Assembly (NCBI RefSeq): GCF_019084075.1
Contig: NZ_JAHREN010000001.1
Span: 3,755,501-3,819,500 of the forward strand
Source: Siccirubricoccus sp. G192
GTDB taxonomy: Bacteria > Pseudomonadota > Alphaproteobacteria > Acetobacterales > Acetobacteraceae
Direction: 5' to 3'
Length of the DNA: 64,000 bases
Shown: in pieces, positions 26,571-35,800 of the stretch
How positions within the stretch are numbered: position 1 is the stretch's first letter
Layout of the letters: every line of letters starts with the position of its first letter
Program-made: the position numbers and the translations under genes
The notes under the pieces: model-generated
Database searches by the model: none
What the model saw: the letters and a program-made list of their open reading frames with translations, nothing else
Told to the model about the DNA's origin: nothing

Positions 26571-27292
26571 GGCTTTGTCGGCCCGGGCTTTGCCAGGCCG
26601 GCCAGCCAGGCCTCGGCTGCCATTTCCTCCGCCGCCCGCTTGCTGGCGCCCATGCCTTCCGCCTCCCTTCCGGCGACACTGACGGAAACAACGAACAGGG
26701 GCAGATGGGATGGCCCGGCCGCGGATACCAATTGATATTCGGGCAGGCCGAGACCGCGCCCGAGCATCCATTCCTGCAGCCGGCTCTTCGCCGGCTTGGG
26801 CGGACGCAGGTCGGCACCGACCATTGCCTCCCATTCCCGCCGGACCAGGATGCGCGCCGCATCCAGCCCGCCATCGAGGTAGAGGGCACCGAGCAGCGCC
26901 TCCAGCGCATCGGCCAGCACGTTCTGGCGGGTGGTGAGTCCGGCCCGGTTCTCGCCCGCCGGCACCAGCAGCACGGCGCCGATATCAAGGGCCTCGGCCA
27001 CCTTCGCCAGGCTGTCCCAGGCGACGAGCGCACTCAGGCGGCGGCCAAGCTCGCCCTCCCGCTCCTCCGGGAAGCGTTCGGCCAGCCATTCGGCCATCAG
27101 CAGGCCGAGCACCCGGTCGCCGATGAATTCCAGGCGCTCATTGCTGTCGAGCTGGTCGCGCCGGGGATCGGCGGCGGAACGATGGGTCAGTGCCTGACGC
27201 AGCAATTCCGGCCGCGCGAAACGGTGCCCGACCCGCTCGGCGAAGGCTTCGAGATCAGGGGGCGGCACCTCCTCCGCCCGCTTCCTGGCCAT
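26567..27292 (-). CDS. rnc: Ribonuclease III
   Basis: Double-strand-specific endoribonuclease of 241 residues that processes rRNA and many mRNAs. The catalytic signature is NERLEFIGDRVLG (residues about 51-63), and the second acidic site is in LADALEALLGALYLDGG. The C-terminal part (from residue 166) is the double-stranded RNA-binding domain, ending in KRAAEEMAAEAWL. Gene order lepB-rnc-era is kept, with a 4-base overlap to era and a 6-base gap to lepB. Confidence 0.97.
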   Translation of the reverse strand: MARKRAEEVPPPDLEAFAERVGHRFARPELLRQALTHRSAADPRRDQLDSNERLEFIGDRVLGLLMAEWLAERFPEEREGELGRRLSALVAWDSLAKVAEALDIGAVLLVPAGENRAGLTTRQNVLADALEALLGALYLDGGLDAARILVRREWEAMVGADLRPPKPAKSRLQEWMLGRGLGLPEYQLVSAAGPSHLPLFVVSVSVAGREAEGMGASKRAAEEMAAEAWLAGLAKPGPTKP

Positions 27293-27298
27293 CTCGGC

Positions 27299-28054
27299 CT
27301 AGCGCACGCCGCTGAGCAGGCGGCTCCAGCGGATGGCCATGGGCCAGGCCCAGACCTCCCACCAGGCGGCGGAGCCGTCCACGGAGAAAAAGATGATCTC
27401 GGCGCGGCCCACCAGATTCTCCACCGGGATGAAGCCGACGGCATTCTGCACCCGGCTGTCCAGGCTGTTGTCGCGGTTGTCGCCCATGGCGAAGACATGG
27501 CCCTCCGGCACGCGGTATTCCTGGGTATTGTCCAGCGGGCCGTCATCGGACTGCTCGATGATCTGGTGCACCTGGCCGCTGCCACCCACGGGCAGCGTCT
27601 CCCGGAACAGGCGCACGATCATGCGGGGGCCGTCGCCCTCCACCGTATAGGGGCCGATCGGCTCGCGCCGCACCGCCGTGCCGTTCACATGCAGCACGCC
27701 ATTGCGGACCTGGATGCGGTCGCCCGGCAGGCCGATGATGCGCTTGATGTAGTCCTGGCTGGGGTCGCGCGGCAGCTTGAAGACCGCGACATCGCCGCGC
27801 GCCGGAAGTGAGCCGAAGATCCGCCCTTCACCCAGGCTCGGCAGGTAGGCACCGAAGGGCACCGAATAACGCGAATAGCCGTAGGAGTATTTGGAGACGA
27901 ACAGATAGTCCCCAACCAGCAAGGTCGGGATCATGCTGCCGGAGGGGATGTTGAAGGGCTCGAAGGCGATCGAGCGGATGCCGATGGCGATAAGACCGGC
28001 ATAGACGATCGTCTTGACGCTCTCGAGCCAGCCGCCCGATTTCTTCTTCGCCAT
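27299..28054 (-). CDS. lepB: Signal peptidase I
   Basis: Inner-membrane serine protease of 251 residues that removes signal peptides from exported proteins. A single membrane anchor lies at residues 13-32. The catalytic Ser40 is in IPSGSMIPT and the general base Lys104 in YIKRIIGLPGD. Box E is present as GDNRDNSLDSR. The start at 28054 gives the standard alphaproteobacterial N-terminus (MAKKKSGGW); the frame is open 32 codons further, but that part is not conserved in character. It is the first gene of the lepB-rnc-era set. Confidence 0.97.
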   Translation of the reverse strand: MAKKKSGGWLESVKTIVYAGLIAIGIRSIAFEPFNIPSGSMIPTLLVGDYLFVSKYSYGYSRYSVPFGAYLPSLGEGRIFGSLPARGDVAVFKLPRDPSQDYIKRIIGLPGDRIQVRNGVLHVNGTAVRREPIGPYTVEGDGPRMIVRLFRETLPVGGSGQVHQIIEQSDDGPLDNTQEYRVPEGHVFAMGDNRDNSLDSRVQNAVGFIPVENLVGRAEIIFFSVDGSAAWWEVWAWPMAIRWSRLLSGVR

Positions 28055-28168
28055 GGAAGTACTCAATTCAGGACCCACCGGAACCGTTGTGCAGCGGCCG
28101 CGGGACGCGGTCTGGCGGCGGGATGAAGCCTGCGGGACGGGGGGTGTCAAGGAAGGGGGGGCCGCATC

Positions 28169-28933
28169 CTAAGGCATGAAGCTGCCGCCGCCCACATCCA
28201 GGGTGGCGCCGCTCAGATAGGCAGCGGCGTCGGAGGCGAGGAAGGCCACCACCTCCGCCACTTCCGCCGGGCTGCCGGTGCGGCCGAGCGGGATATTGGC
28301 CAGGAAGGCGTCGTTCACCCCGGCGGCGGCGCCCTGCGCCATCGGCGTGTCGATCCGGCCGGGCGCCACGCTGTTCACGGTGATGCCATCCGGGCCGAGT
28401 TCCGTGGCGAGGCTGCGCGCGAAGCCCATCAGCCCGGTCTTGGAGGCGGCGTAATGCGCGCCGGCGATCATGCTTTTCGCCCGCGCCGCCTGGCTGGTGA
28501 TCATCACCACCCTGCCCCAGCCGCGCGCCCGCAGCGGCGGGATGCAGGCCTGGGAGACCAGGAAGGCGCCGGTCAGGTTCACCGCCAGCACCCGGCGCCA
28601 TTCCTCGGCCGGCATGTCACGGATCTTCCGGGGCCGGCCGCCCTTGGCTTTTGGCGAGATGCCGGCATTGTTCACCACCACGCCGAGCCTGCCCCACCAG
28701 TCGCCGATGGCGCGTGGCAGGGCGGCGACAGCGGCCTCATCCGAAACATCGAGGCGGATGGCGCGGGCCTGGTGCCCGGCTTCGCGGAGCGCCCTGGCCG
28801 TGGCCTCCACTTCGGGCAGCACATCCGCCAGCACCACGGGATGCCCGTTCGCCGCGAGTTTGGCGGCGATGCCGGCGCCGATGCCGCGGGCGGCGCCGGT
28901 GACCAGGGCGACCCGGTCGTGATTCGGGCTCAT
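28169..28933 (-). CDS. SDR family oxidoreductase (FabG-like)
   Basis: Classical SDR of 254 residues. It has the cofactor motif TGAARGIGAG, a Asp in the second strand (LADV, favouring NAD), VNNAGIS, the catalytic Ser in VVMITSQAA, and YAASKTGLMGFARSLATE. The C-terminus GATLDVGGGSFMP is typical. Its start overlaps the upstream Zn-dehydrogenase stop by 4 bases, so it is the last gene of the TPP enzyme/dehydrogenase/SDR cassette and probably handles a product of the same pathway. Substrate unknown. Confidence 0.92.
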   Translation of the reverse strand: MSPNHDRVALVTGAARGIGAGIAAKLAANGHPVVLADVLPEVEATARALREAGHQARAIRLDVSDEAAVAALPRAIGDWWGRLGVVVNNAGISPKAKGGRPRKIRDMPAEEWRRVLAVNLTGAFLVSQACIPPLRARGWGRVVMITSQAARAKSMIAGAHYAASKTGLMGFARSLATELGPDGITVNSVAPGRIDTPMAQGAAAGVNDAFLANIPLGRTGSPAEVAEVVAFLASDAAAYLSGATLDVGGGSFMP

Positions 28934-29961
28934 GGCGTCAGGATCACCTTGCTGGCGGCGCGCTGCCGCGCCAGTTCGAAGCCCTCGATCCCGCGGGCAA
29001 GCGGCAGGCGATGGGTGATCATTGGGCGGAAGGCCTCCGGGTCACGCCCGAGGAAGGCGACCACCCGGTCCCAGGTCCGGCGGCTGGCGCCGTGGGTGGC
29101 GCGAAGCTGGTGCCGCATGCGGACGAATTCCGTCAGCGGCAGGGTGAGCGAGGCGGCATGGATGCCGGCAGCGACGATGGTGCCGCCCTTCTGCAGCACC
29201 GAGAGCCCCTCATTCAAGCTGGCGGGCACGCCGGTGGCCTCCAGCACCACATCCACCGGCCGACCGCCGGTGAGTGCCAGCACCTGCTCGGTCAGCGGCG
29301 CCTCCGCCACATCGATGAGTTCGCTGAAGCCGAGCCTCCGCAGCACGTCGAAGCGCGGCGCATCGGCGCGGCCGGCGACCAGCACGCGGGCGGCGCCGGC
29401 CTGCCGCGCCATCAGCGCGATCGCCTGGCCGATGGTGCCGGGGCCGAGCACCAGCACCGTGTCGCCGAGCCCGACCTCGCCGGTCAGCACCGCCTCGCAG
29501 CCGACGCCGAGCGGTTCGGCGAGCGCGCCGATCTCGGCATCCACGGCATCGGGCAGCGCCACGCAGCAGCGGGCGGGGATGCGGACCTCGCGGGCGAAGC
29601 CGCCGTCGCGGGTCAGGCCGATGCCCTCCCGCCAGGTGCAGTTGCGGGCGTCATCGGCGCGGCAGGCGGCGCAGGTGCCGCAGGCGACGAAGGGGATGGC
29701 GGCGATGCGCGTGCCCTCCGCCAACCCGCTGCCGGTGCCGCTGCGGATCACCCGGCCGGCGAATTCATGCCCCATGGTGAGCGGCAGCTTCGGCACCATA
29801 AATTCATAGCCGCCGGTCCATTCATAGGCATGGACATCGCTGCCGCAGATGCCCGCGGCCTCGACCCGCACCACCACCTCGCCGGGGCCAGGCGGATGCG
29901 CCTCCGCCACATCCTCCAGCACCAGGCCGAAGGCAGGTTGCGTCTTGCGGAGCGCGAGCAT
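28930..29961 (-). CDS. Zinc-dependent dehydrogenase (MDR superfamily)
   Basis: MDR alcohol/polyol dehydrogenase of 343 residues. Catalytic zinc ligands are Cys39 (GICGSD) and His65-Glu66 (MGHEFAG); structural zinc ligands are Cys94, Cys97, Cys100 and Cys108. The NAD fold has VLGPGTIGQAIALMA. The family pattern is near sorbitol/threonine dehydrogenases. The ATG at 29961 sits within 2 bases of the upstream TPP enzyme stop, and the stop overlaps the SDR start. An in-frame ATG at 29991 is also possible and would overlap the TPP gene. The middle gene of a three-enzyme cassette. Confidence 0.92.
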   Translation of the reverse strand: MLALRKTQPAFGLVLEDVAEAHPPGPGEVVVRVEAAGICGSDVHAYEWTGGYEFMVPKLPLTMGHEFAGRVIRSGTGSGLAEGTRIAAIPFVACGTCAACRADDARNCTWREGIGLTRDGGFAREVRIPARCCVALPDAVDAEIGALAEPLGVGCEAVLTGEVGLGDTVLVLGPGTIGQAIALMARQAGAARVLVAGRADAPRFDVLRRLGFSELIDVAEAPLTEQVLALTGGRPVDVVLEATGVPASLNEGLSVLQKGGTIVAAGIHAASLTLPLTEFVRMRHQLRATHGASRRTWDRVVAFLGRDPEAFRPMITHRLPLARGIEGFELARQRAASKVILTP

Positions 29962-29962
29962 C

Positions 29963-31704
29963 CTAGAAGGGCTCCGGGTAGTGGCCGGCAAAGACGGAGA
30001 TCGGCGGCTTGGCCTCCGGGTCGGTAATGAGGTCGAGCAGCACCGGCCGGCGCGCCGCCAGCGCCGCCTCCAGCGCCGGGCGGATGGCGGCGCCGCCCTC
30101 CACCCGCAGGCCCTCCACGCCGCAGGCGCGGGCGATCATGGCGTGGTCGGTCTCGGCGAAGAAGACCGCCTTGGTGTGCTCGCCGAATTTCACCTCCTCG
30201 GCGTGTTTCTGGTAGCCGAGGATGCCGTTGTTCAGCACCAGCAGGGTGATCGGCAGTTCCATGCGGCGGAGCGTCTCCAGCTCCGCCCAGCTATGGCCGA
30301 AGCCGCCATCGCCGCAGAGGCAGACCACCCGCGCCTCCGGCGCCGCGATCTGCGCGCCGATCGCCATGGGCAGGCCCCAACCGAGGCCGGCGATGCCGCG
30401 GGGCGTCAGGAAGCGCTGCCCGGCGCGCCGGGCGGTGAGGTATTCGCCACCCAGATGGAGGAATAGGAGGCATCCGCCACCACGATATCCTCCGGCCCGA
30501 TCAGCCGGTCCAGTTCCGCCATGATCCTTTCCGGCCGGCAGAGCGGGGCATCCTCGGTGGTGATGCGCGCGATGGTGCGGCGCCAGTCCGCCACCGCCCC
30601 GGCGATCTCCCACTCGATGGCAGGCCGCGCGGCGGCGCGGGCGGCGAGGTCGCGCCGTTGCATCTCCGCCGTCAGCGCCGCCAGGGTCAGCCTGGCATCG
30701 CCCACCAGCCGCATGGATTCGTAGTTGCGGCCAACCTCCATCGGGTCGGCATCCAGATGGATGAACCGGGTATCCCCGGAAAACAGCTTCCAACTGTCCG
30801 TGCCGTTCTGGTTGGTGCGGCTGCCGACCAGCAGCACCAGGTCGGCGCGCTCCACCATCGGGCGCAGCGCCTGGGTGCGGGACCCCTGCCCCATTACGTA
30901 GCCGATGACGCCGAGCGTCAGCGGATGCGCCTCATCCGCCGCGCCCTTGCCCATCACCGTGGTCGCCACCGGCAGATGCGCCGCCTCCTGCAGCGCTGCC
31001 AGCTCGGCGCTGGCATCCGAGAGGTGCACGCCGCCGCCGGCCACCACCAGCGGGTGCCTCGCCGTGGCCAGCGCCTCGGCTGCCGCGGCGATGGCGGCGG
31101 GGTCGGCCAGGCAGCGGTCGAGCGGCGCCTGGCCGAGGGAGAGTTGCCGCGGCCGCAGCAGGGCGGAAACCGGTGCCGCCGTCTCGGTCAGCAGGTCCGC
31201 CGGCACCAGCAGCACGGCGGGGCCGGGGCGGCCGGAGGTGGCGGCGGTGAAGGCCATGTCCACGTAGTCATCCAGCCGGTCGGCACGGTCCAGCCGGCGC
31301 ACCCACTTCGCCACCGGCGCGAACATGCCGAGATGGTCCAATTCCTGGAAGGCGTTGCGGTCGACGGTATCGCGGCCGACTTCCTGCACCAGGGCGAGCA
31401 CGGGGATGGAGGCTTTCAGCGCCTCCGCCAGCGGCGCCACCAGCAGGGTCGCGGCAGGGCCGTTCTGCGCCGTGACGATGCCCACCTTGCGCGAGATCCG
31501 GGCATAGCCATCCGCCATGGCGCCGCCGGCATTCTCCTGCCGGTAGACCTTCTGGTCGATCCCGACATGCGGCGCAGCCAAGTGGAAGGCGGAGGGCAGG
31601 CTCTGCCCGAAGGTCAGCGTCACGCCATGGCGGGCGAAAGCCTCGGCCAGACGGAGCGCGACGGTGGCATTCCCGGCGCTGGTGGGCGCGGCGGCATCCG
31701 GCAT
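29963..31704 (-). CDS. Acetolactate-synthase-like TPP enzyme (frameshifted)
   Basis: Thiamine-diphosphate enzyme of about 580 residues with the three-domain POX/ALS layout: N-terminal pyrimidine domain with the activating Glu in YRQENAGGAMADGYAR, central domain near residues 195-330, and C-terminal PP domain with GDGGFGHSWAE leading to VLNNG. The frame breaks at 30441-30444: IWVAN and YLTARRAGQ are joined if one T is restored. It would decarboxylate or carboligate 2-oxoacids; anabolic ALS is unlikely because no ilvH is present and the partners are dehydrogenases. First gene of the cassette with 28169-29961. Confidence 0.88.
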
Positions 31705-31792
31705 TGAATCTCCTCCCGCCCTGGCGTGCGCGCCGGGCCTTCATTCGGCGCCTAGCAACCGCCAGGAAGCGGGCGGCGTCAAGAAGGCCGGG

Positions 31793-32446
31793 TCAGGGAA
31801 GCCGGGGCGCGCGCAGCAGCAGCGGCCGGCCGAGCAGCCAGCCCAGCAGCACCAGCACCGCCGTGGCGCCGCCATGCCAGAGCAGCACCATCACGGCCGC
31901 ATCCAGATGATGGAACAGGCTCAACCCGGCCGAGCAGAGCGCCGCCGAGGCCAGGCCGCCCAGCAGCAGCACCGGCATCGGCCGCAGCGGCCCCGCATGC
32001 CGCAAGAGCCAAAGCTGCAACGCGGTGAGCGGCGCGCCCAGCAGGATGATGAAGCGCAGGCACCCCCAACTGGTGCCGAGCGTCAGCGCCTCCGGCCCCA
32101 TCCGCGCCAGGTCCGCAAGGCAGCCCCAGCCGAGGCTGAGCCCCCAGGCGAGCAGCGGCGGCAGCGGCAGCAGCGCCCAGCGCCAGTTGCGGTCCGGCCG
32201 CGCCAGCATGGCCGCCGCGAAGGCCGCCGCAACCCCGGTCGCCACCGAGGCCAGCCACTGCGCCACCTCATGCGGCAGCAGCATCCGCGCGGCGAGGTCG
32301 TGCCGGAGACCATGCAGCGCCACCGCGATCGCGATCACCACCACGGCAAGGCCTAGCCAGAGCGCCGCCTGCGCGGCCGGCGAGGGCAGCCGCCGGACCG
32401 GACGCAGCTCGGTGGCCAGATCGCCGATCAGGTCTTCGGTCCGCAC
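31793..32446 (-). CDS. nrsF: NrsF family anti-sigma factor (DUF1109)
   Basis: Membrane-bound negative regulator of a SigF-type ECF sigma factor, 217 residues with six predicted helices (about residues 26-45, 62-80, 92-112, 124-146, 155-178 and 188-207). The cytoplasmic N-terminus MRTEDLIGDLATELRPVRRL is characteristic of NrsF. By family knowledge, NrsF holds the sigma factor inactive until metal or oxidative stress. It starts one base after the sigma gene stop, as expected for a co-expressed pair. The signal sensed here is unknown; NrsF proteins use conserved Cys, and this one has at least three (GWGCLAD, WGCLRF, ALCSAG). Confidence 0.9.
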   Translation of the reverse strand: MRTEDLIGDLATELRPVRRLPSPAAQAALWLGLAVVVIAIAVALHGLRHDLAARMLLPHEVAQWLASVATGVAAAFAAAMLARPDRNWRWALLPLPPLLAWGLSLGWGCLADLARMGPEALTLGTSWGCLRFIILLGAPLTALQLWLLRHAGPLRPMPVLLLGGLASAALCSAGLSLFHHLDAAVMVLLWHGGATAVLVLLGWLLGRPLLLRAPRLP

Positions 32447-32965
32447 CTAGTCCTCCACGCCGAGGCGCCGCCGCAGCGCCTTCACAGCCCGATGGGTGGC
32501 CACTTTCAGCGCCCCTACCGACATGCCGGACCGGGCGCTCGCCTCGGCCAGCGACAGGTCCTCGAGCTTGGCCAGGCCTAGCGCGGTGCGCTGCGCCGGC
32601 GGCAGTTCCGCCACGGCGGCCCGCAATTCGGTGGCGGCCACCCTGGCCTCCCCAGTATTCGCCCCGGGCGCCGCCAGGGTTTCCCCGAAATCCTCGATGG
32701 AGGTCTCGCGGCCGGCGCGGCGGCCGTGGCGGCGCAGCCGGTCGATCGCCCGGCGCTCGGTGATCGCCACCAGCCAGGGGCGGATCGGCCGCGCCGGGTC
32801 GTAGCTGTGGCGGAGCTGGTGGATGGTCAGCAACGCATCCTGCACCGCATCCTCGGCCTCGGCAGGATTCAGAATGCGGCGGCGGGCGATGCCGCGGAGC
32901 AGCGGCAGGCAGGCGCGGAGCAGCGCGTCATAGGCGCGGCGGTCGCCGGCCTGCGCCGCCGCCAT
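32447..32965 (-). CDS. ECF sigma factor, SigF/NrsF-associated group
   Basis: Extracytoplasmic-function sigma factor of 172 residues. Region 2 has AYDALLRACLPLLRGIARRR followed by EAEDAVQDALLTIHQLRHSYDPARPIRPWLVAI, the region 2.3-2.4 helix that melts the promoter. Region 4 has LPPAQRTALGLAKLEDLSLAEASARSGMSVGALKVATHRAVKALRR, the -35-binding helix-turn-helix. The start at 32965 has a GGGAGGG site 5 bases upstream. The anti-sigma gene follows directly. It lies 29 bases behind the 2OG-Fe(II) oxygenase stop on the same strand, so it may also be transcribed from the amidase operon promoter. Confidence 0.92.
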   Translation of the reverse strand: MAAAQAGDRRAYDALLRACLPLLRGIARRRILNPAEAEDAVQDALLTIHQLRHSYDPARPIRPWLVAITERRAIDRLRRHGRRAGRETSIEDFGETLAAPGANTGEARVAATELRAAVAELPPAQRTALGLAKLEDLSLAEASARSGMSVGALKVATHRAVKALRRRLGVED

Positions 32966-32994
32966 CCAGCCCTCCCACTGTCCCTCCTGCTGCG

Positions 32995-34014
32995 TCAGGC
33001 GGCCGTGTCCTTCTGGTGTTGGTAGTTCCGCTTCGCGAACCAGATGATGTAGTCGTCGAATAGGATGGGCGGGTGCTTCGCCGGCCGGCCCGGCCCCTGG
33101 CAGCTCGGCAGGCACTCGATCATGGTGTCGGGATGCGGGTCGAAGAAATAGGGGATTGCGTAGCGCGCCTCCCGACCGCCATTCAGCACGCGATGCGGGG
33201 TGGAGAGGAAGACCTCGTTGGTCCAACGGTGCAGCATGTCGCCGCTGTTCACCGTATAGGCGCCGGGAACATGCGGGATATCGAACCAGGTGCCGTCGGT
33301 GAGGCGCATCGAGAGGCCGGGCACCGGGTTCGGCGGCAGCAGGGTCATGAAGCCGCTGTCGGTATGCGGGGCGATGCTGAACTCGCCCTCCTCGAAGCCC
33401 GGCACGGCGGGATAGTGGGTCATGCGCAGGATCATGTTCGGCTCGGCGAAGGCCCGGCTGAAATAATCGGGCTGCAGGCCGAGGGCGCGGGCATAGACCG
33501 GCACCAGCCGCTTCCCCAGCGCCTCCATGGCCGCCATGTAGCCGAGCGCCCCCTCGCGGAAGCCGGGCAGGCTGGCGGGCCATTGATTCAGCCCGCGGAG
33601 CGGCTTCTTGGCCAGCACATCGGGGTCATCCGGCGCGCGCTGGCGGCGCAGGAAGAAGGCCTCGTTGAGGCTTGGCTTGCCGTTCGGGTTATAGGCGCTG
33701 GTGCGGTTCAGCGAGCCCTTCATCGGCATGTATCCGATATTGTGCCCGTTGATGCGGAGCTTCAGCTTCTCCTCCAGGGGCTGGGCGTGGAAGCGGGCCG
33801 CTTCGGCGTAGGTCTCCGCGATCAGCGCCTCCGGGATGCCGTGGCCGGTGAGCAGGTAGAACCCCACGTGCTCCAGTGCGAAGCGAAGCTCGGCGGCCAG
33901 GGCCTCCAACGCGCCGACCTCGCCGCGCAGGGTCGGGCCGGCATCGAGCAGGGGCATGCGGCCGCCGATCATGCTGGCCGGGGCGCGGGGTTCCGGGGCG
34001 GGCAGCAGCACCAT
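32995..34014 (-). CDS. Isopenicillin-N-synthase-like 2OG-Fe(II) oxygenase
   Basis: Non-haem iron oxygenase of 339 residues in the IPNS/flavonol-synthase branch. Iron ligands are His217-x-Asp219 (APHTDSG) and His274 (STPHRVLN); the 2-oxoglutarate-binding Arg is probably Arg284 in RYAIPYF. The N-terminal DIOX_N region has GFYLLTGHGIP. The substrate is unknown. It starts 2 bases after the AtzE-like amidase stop, so both are translated from one message; this suggests that the oxygenase and amidase act on the same nitrogen compound or its product. Confidence 0.92.
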   Translation of the reverse strand: MVLLPAPEPRAPASMIGGRMPLLDAGPTLRGEVGALEALAAELRFALEHVGFYLLTGHGIPEALIAETYAEAARFHAQPLEEKLKLRINGHNIGYMPMKGSLNRTSAYNPNGKPSLNEAFFLRRQRAPDDPDVLAKKPLRGLNQWPASLPGFREGALGYMAAMEALGKRLVPVYARALGLQPDYFSRAFAEPNMILRMTHYPAVPGFEEGEFSIAPHTDSGFMTLLPPNPVPGLSMRLTDGTWFDIPHVPGAYTVNSGDMLHRWTNEVFLSTPHRVLNGGREARYAIPYFFDPHPDTMIECLPSCQGPGRPAKHPPILFDDYIIWFAKRNYQHQKDTAA

Positions 34015-34016
34015 GG

Positions 34017-35412
34017 TCAGCTCTCCGTCATGGCCGGCCGCCTGGCCCGCCAGGGATGCGCACGCTCATAGGCATGGGCGGCGCGGAACAGGGTGGGCTC
34101 GGCGAAGGGTTTCGCCACTAATTGCATTGCCACCGGCAGCCCGCCGGTGCCGAAACCGGTGCAGAGCGTGATGCCCGGCCAGCCCGTGACGTTGAAGGGA
34201 ATCGTGAAATTCGGCGCCTCCAGGAAGGCCCATTTGGAGACGGCGTCGATCCGCGCCGCCTCGCCGGGCTGCGCGGCGGTAAGCAGGATGTCGCAATCCG
34301 CCGCGGCGGCGTCGGTCCGGGCAATCAGCTCCCGCCGCCGCCTTTGCGCCTGCATGTAGTCCGCCGCGGAGAGCAGGCTGCCCAGCACCATCCGGTCCCG
34401 CATGATCTCGCCATAGAGGTTGGGGTCGCGCCGCATCCAGGTCTCATGCACCGCGTAGGCTTCCGCCAGCAGGATGAGCCAGCCGCAGGCGTTGAAATCG
34501 GCGAGCGGGGGCAAGGTCACGTCGCGCACCGTCGCCCCCTCGGCACGGAAGAAGCCGGCAGCCTCCTCGATGCCCCGCAGGGTCGCCGGGCTGACCGGGT
34601 TGTCCCGCTCATGGAAGTGCCGGATCACGCCGATGCGCAGCCCCTTCACCCCCTGGCCAAGCTCCGCCCGGAAATCCGCAACCGGGCGATCGGCGCTGGC
34701 CGGATCGGCCGGGTCGTGCCCCGCCATGGCCTGGAGCAGCAGGGCGCAGTCCTCCACCGTCCAGGCCATCGGCCCGGCATGGTCGAGGGACTGCGCCAGC
34801 GGCAGGATGCCGGCGCGGGAACAGAGACCATAGGTCGGCTTGATGCCGGTGATGCCGCAGAGCGCCGCCGGGCCGCGGATGGAGCCGCCGGTATCGGATC
34901 CCGTGCCGCCCAGGATCATCCCTGCGGCCACCGCCGCGCCGGTGCCGGAGGAGGAGCCGGCGGTGAAGTGCTCGGGGTTCCAGGGATTGCGCGCCGGCGG
35001 CCAGGGCAGGTCGAAGGAGGGGCCGCCGAATGCGGAATTCATGGGTCGCCAGCTTGCCGAGCATCACTACCCCCGCCTCGGCCAGGCGGCGCACGGTAAA
35101 GGCATCCTCCTTCGGCACATGGTCCTGCAACACGCGGGAATGCGCGGTCGTCGGGATGCCGGCGGTGCAATAGATGTCCTTGTGCGCGAAGGGGATGCCG
35201 TCCAGCGGGCCGCGCGGCCCGTCGCGCATGATGCGCGCCTCGGCGGCACGGGCGGTGGCGAGCGCGGCCTCCTCCTCCAGCCGGATGAAGGCGTGCAGCG
35301 TGTTGTCCAGGCGATGGACGCGGTCGAGGCAGGACCGGGTGAGTTCGAGCGGCGAGAGCTTCCGCGTGGCGATGAGCGCCGCCGCCTCGGTGATGCTGGG
35401 AATGGCGTTCAT
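34017..35412 (-). CDS. Amidase-signature hydrolase, AtzE-like (frameshifted)
   Basis: Amidase of the Ser-cisSer-Lys type, about 464 residues after repair. The catalytic Lys is in IPFAHKDIYC, the first Ser in FTAGSSSGTGAAV and the nucleophile in GSDTGGSIRGP. N- and C-terminal parts lie in different frames: THEF continues as AFGGPSFDLPWPPARNPWNPEHF if one extra base at 35033-35036 is removed. The start at 35412 overlaps the stop of the small AtzG-like gene (ATGA), the arrangement known for atzG-atzE, where AtzE hydrolyses 1-carboxybiuret. The real substrate here may differ. Confidence 0.87.
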
Positions 35413-35603
35413 CGGCCGGGCTCCGCGGCGAAGCAGGTGGCGGGCTCCGCCTCGGCTGGCAGGGCGGGGGTGCGGACGCGATCCTGCATCGCCTCGATCG
35501 CGCCGAAGACCGCATGGATGCCGGCGATCTGGGCTGGGGTCAGCGCCAGACCGGCGCGGCGCAGCAGCACCTCGAACTCGGCTTCGGTGGTCCTGGGTGG
35601 CAT
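35409..35603 (-). CDS. AtzG-like small amidase partner (DUF4089)
   Basis: Helical protein of 64 residues: MPPRTTEAEFEVLLRRAG, then LTPAQIAGIHAVFGAIEAMQDRV, then a Pro-rich tail ending FAAEPGR. This matches the size, position and first two helices of AtzG, a GatC-like partner that stabilises the AtzE amidase. The start at 35603 has AGGAGAAGG about 7 bases upstream; a longer in-frame start at 35633 is possible. It is translationally coupled to the amidase by a 4-base overlap. The assignment rests on pattern and context because the protein is short. Confidence 0.78.
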   Translation of the reverse strand: MPPRTTEAEFEVLLRRAGLALTPAQIAGIHAVFGAIEAMQDRVRTPALPAEAEPATCFAAEPGR

Positions 35604-35800
35604 GGCGCCTTCTCCTGCACGGTGGGGCGGCACCGAGTATGGCGGGTTTCACGCGGCGGGGAACCGCCCATGGGACAGCCGGCCGGGCCTGGTTGCCAGC
35701 GCCACCAGCCCAAGGCTAGGCTGCCCGGCAGAAAAGCGGTGGCGCTGAATGGCGCCCTGGAACGCACCGGGCCTTCGCAGCCCGCATGGAGGATACGGGC

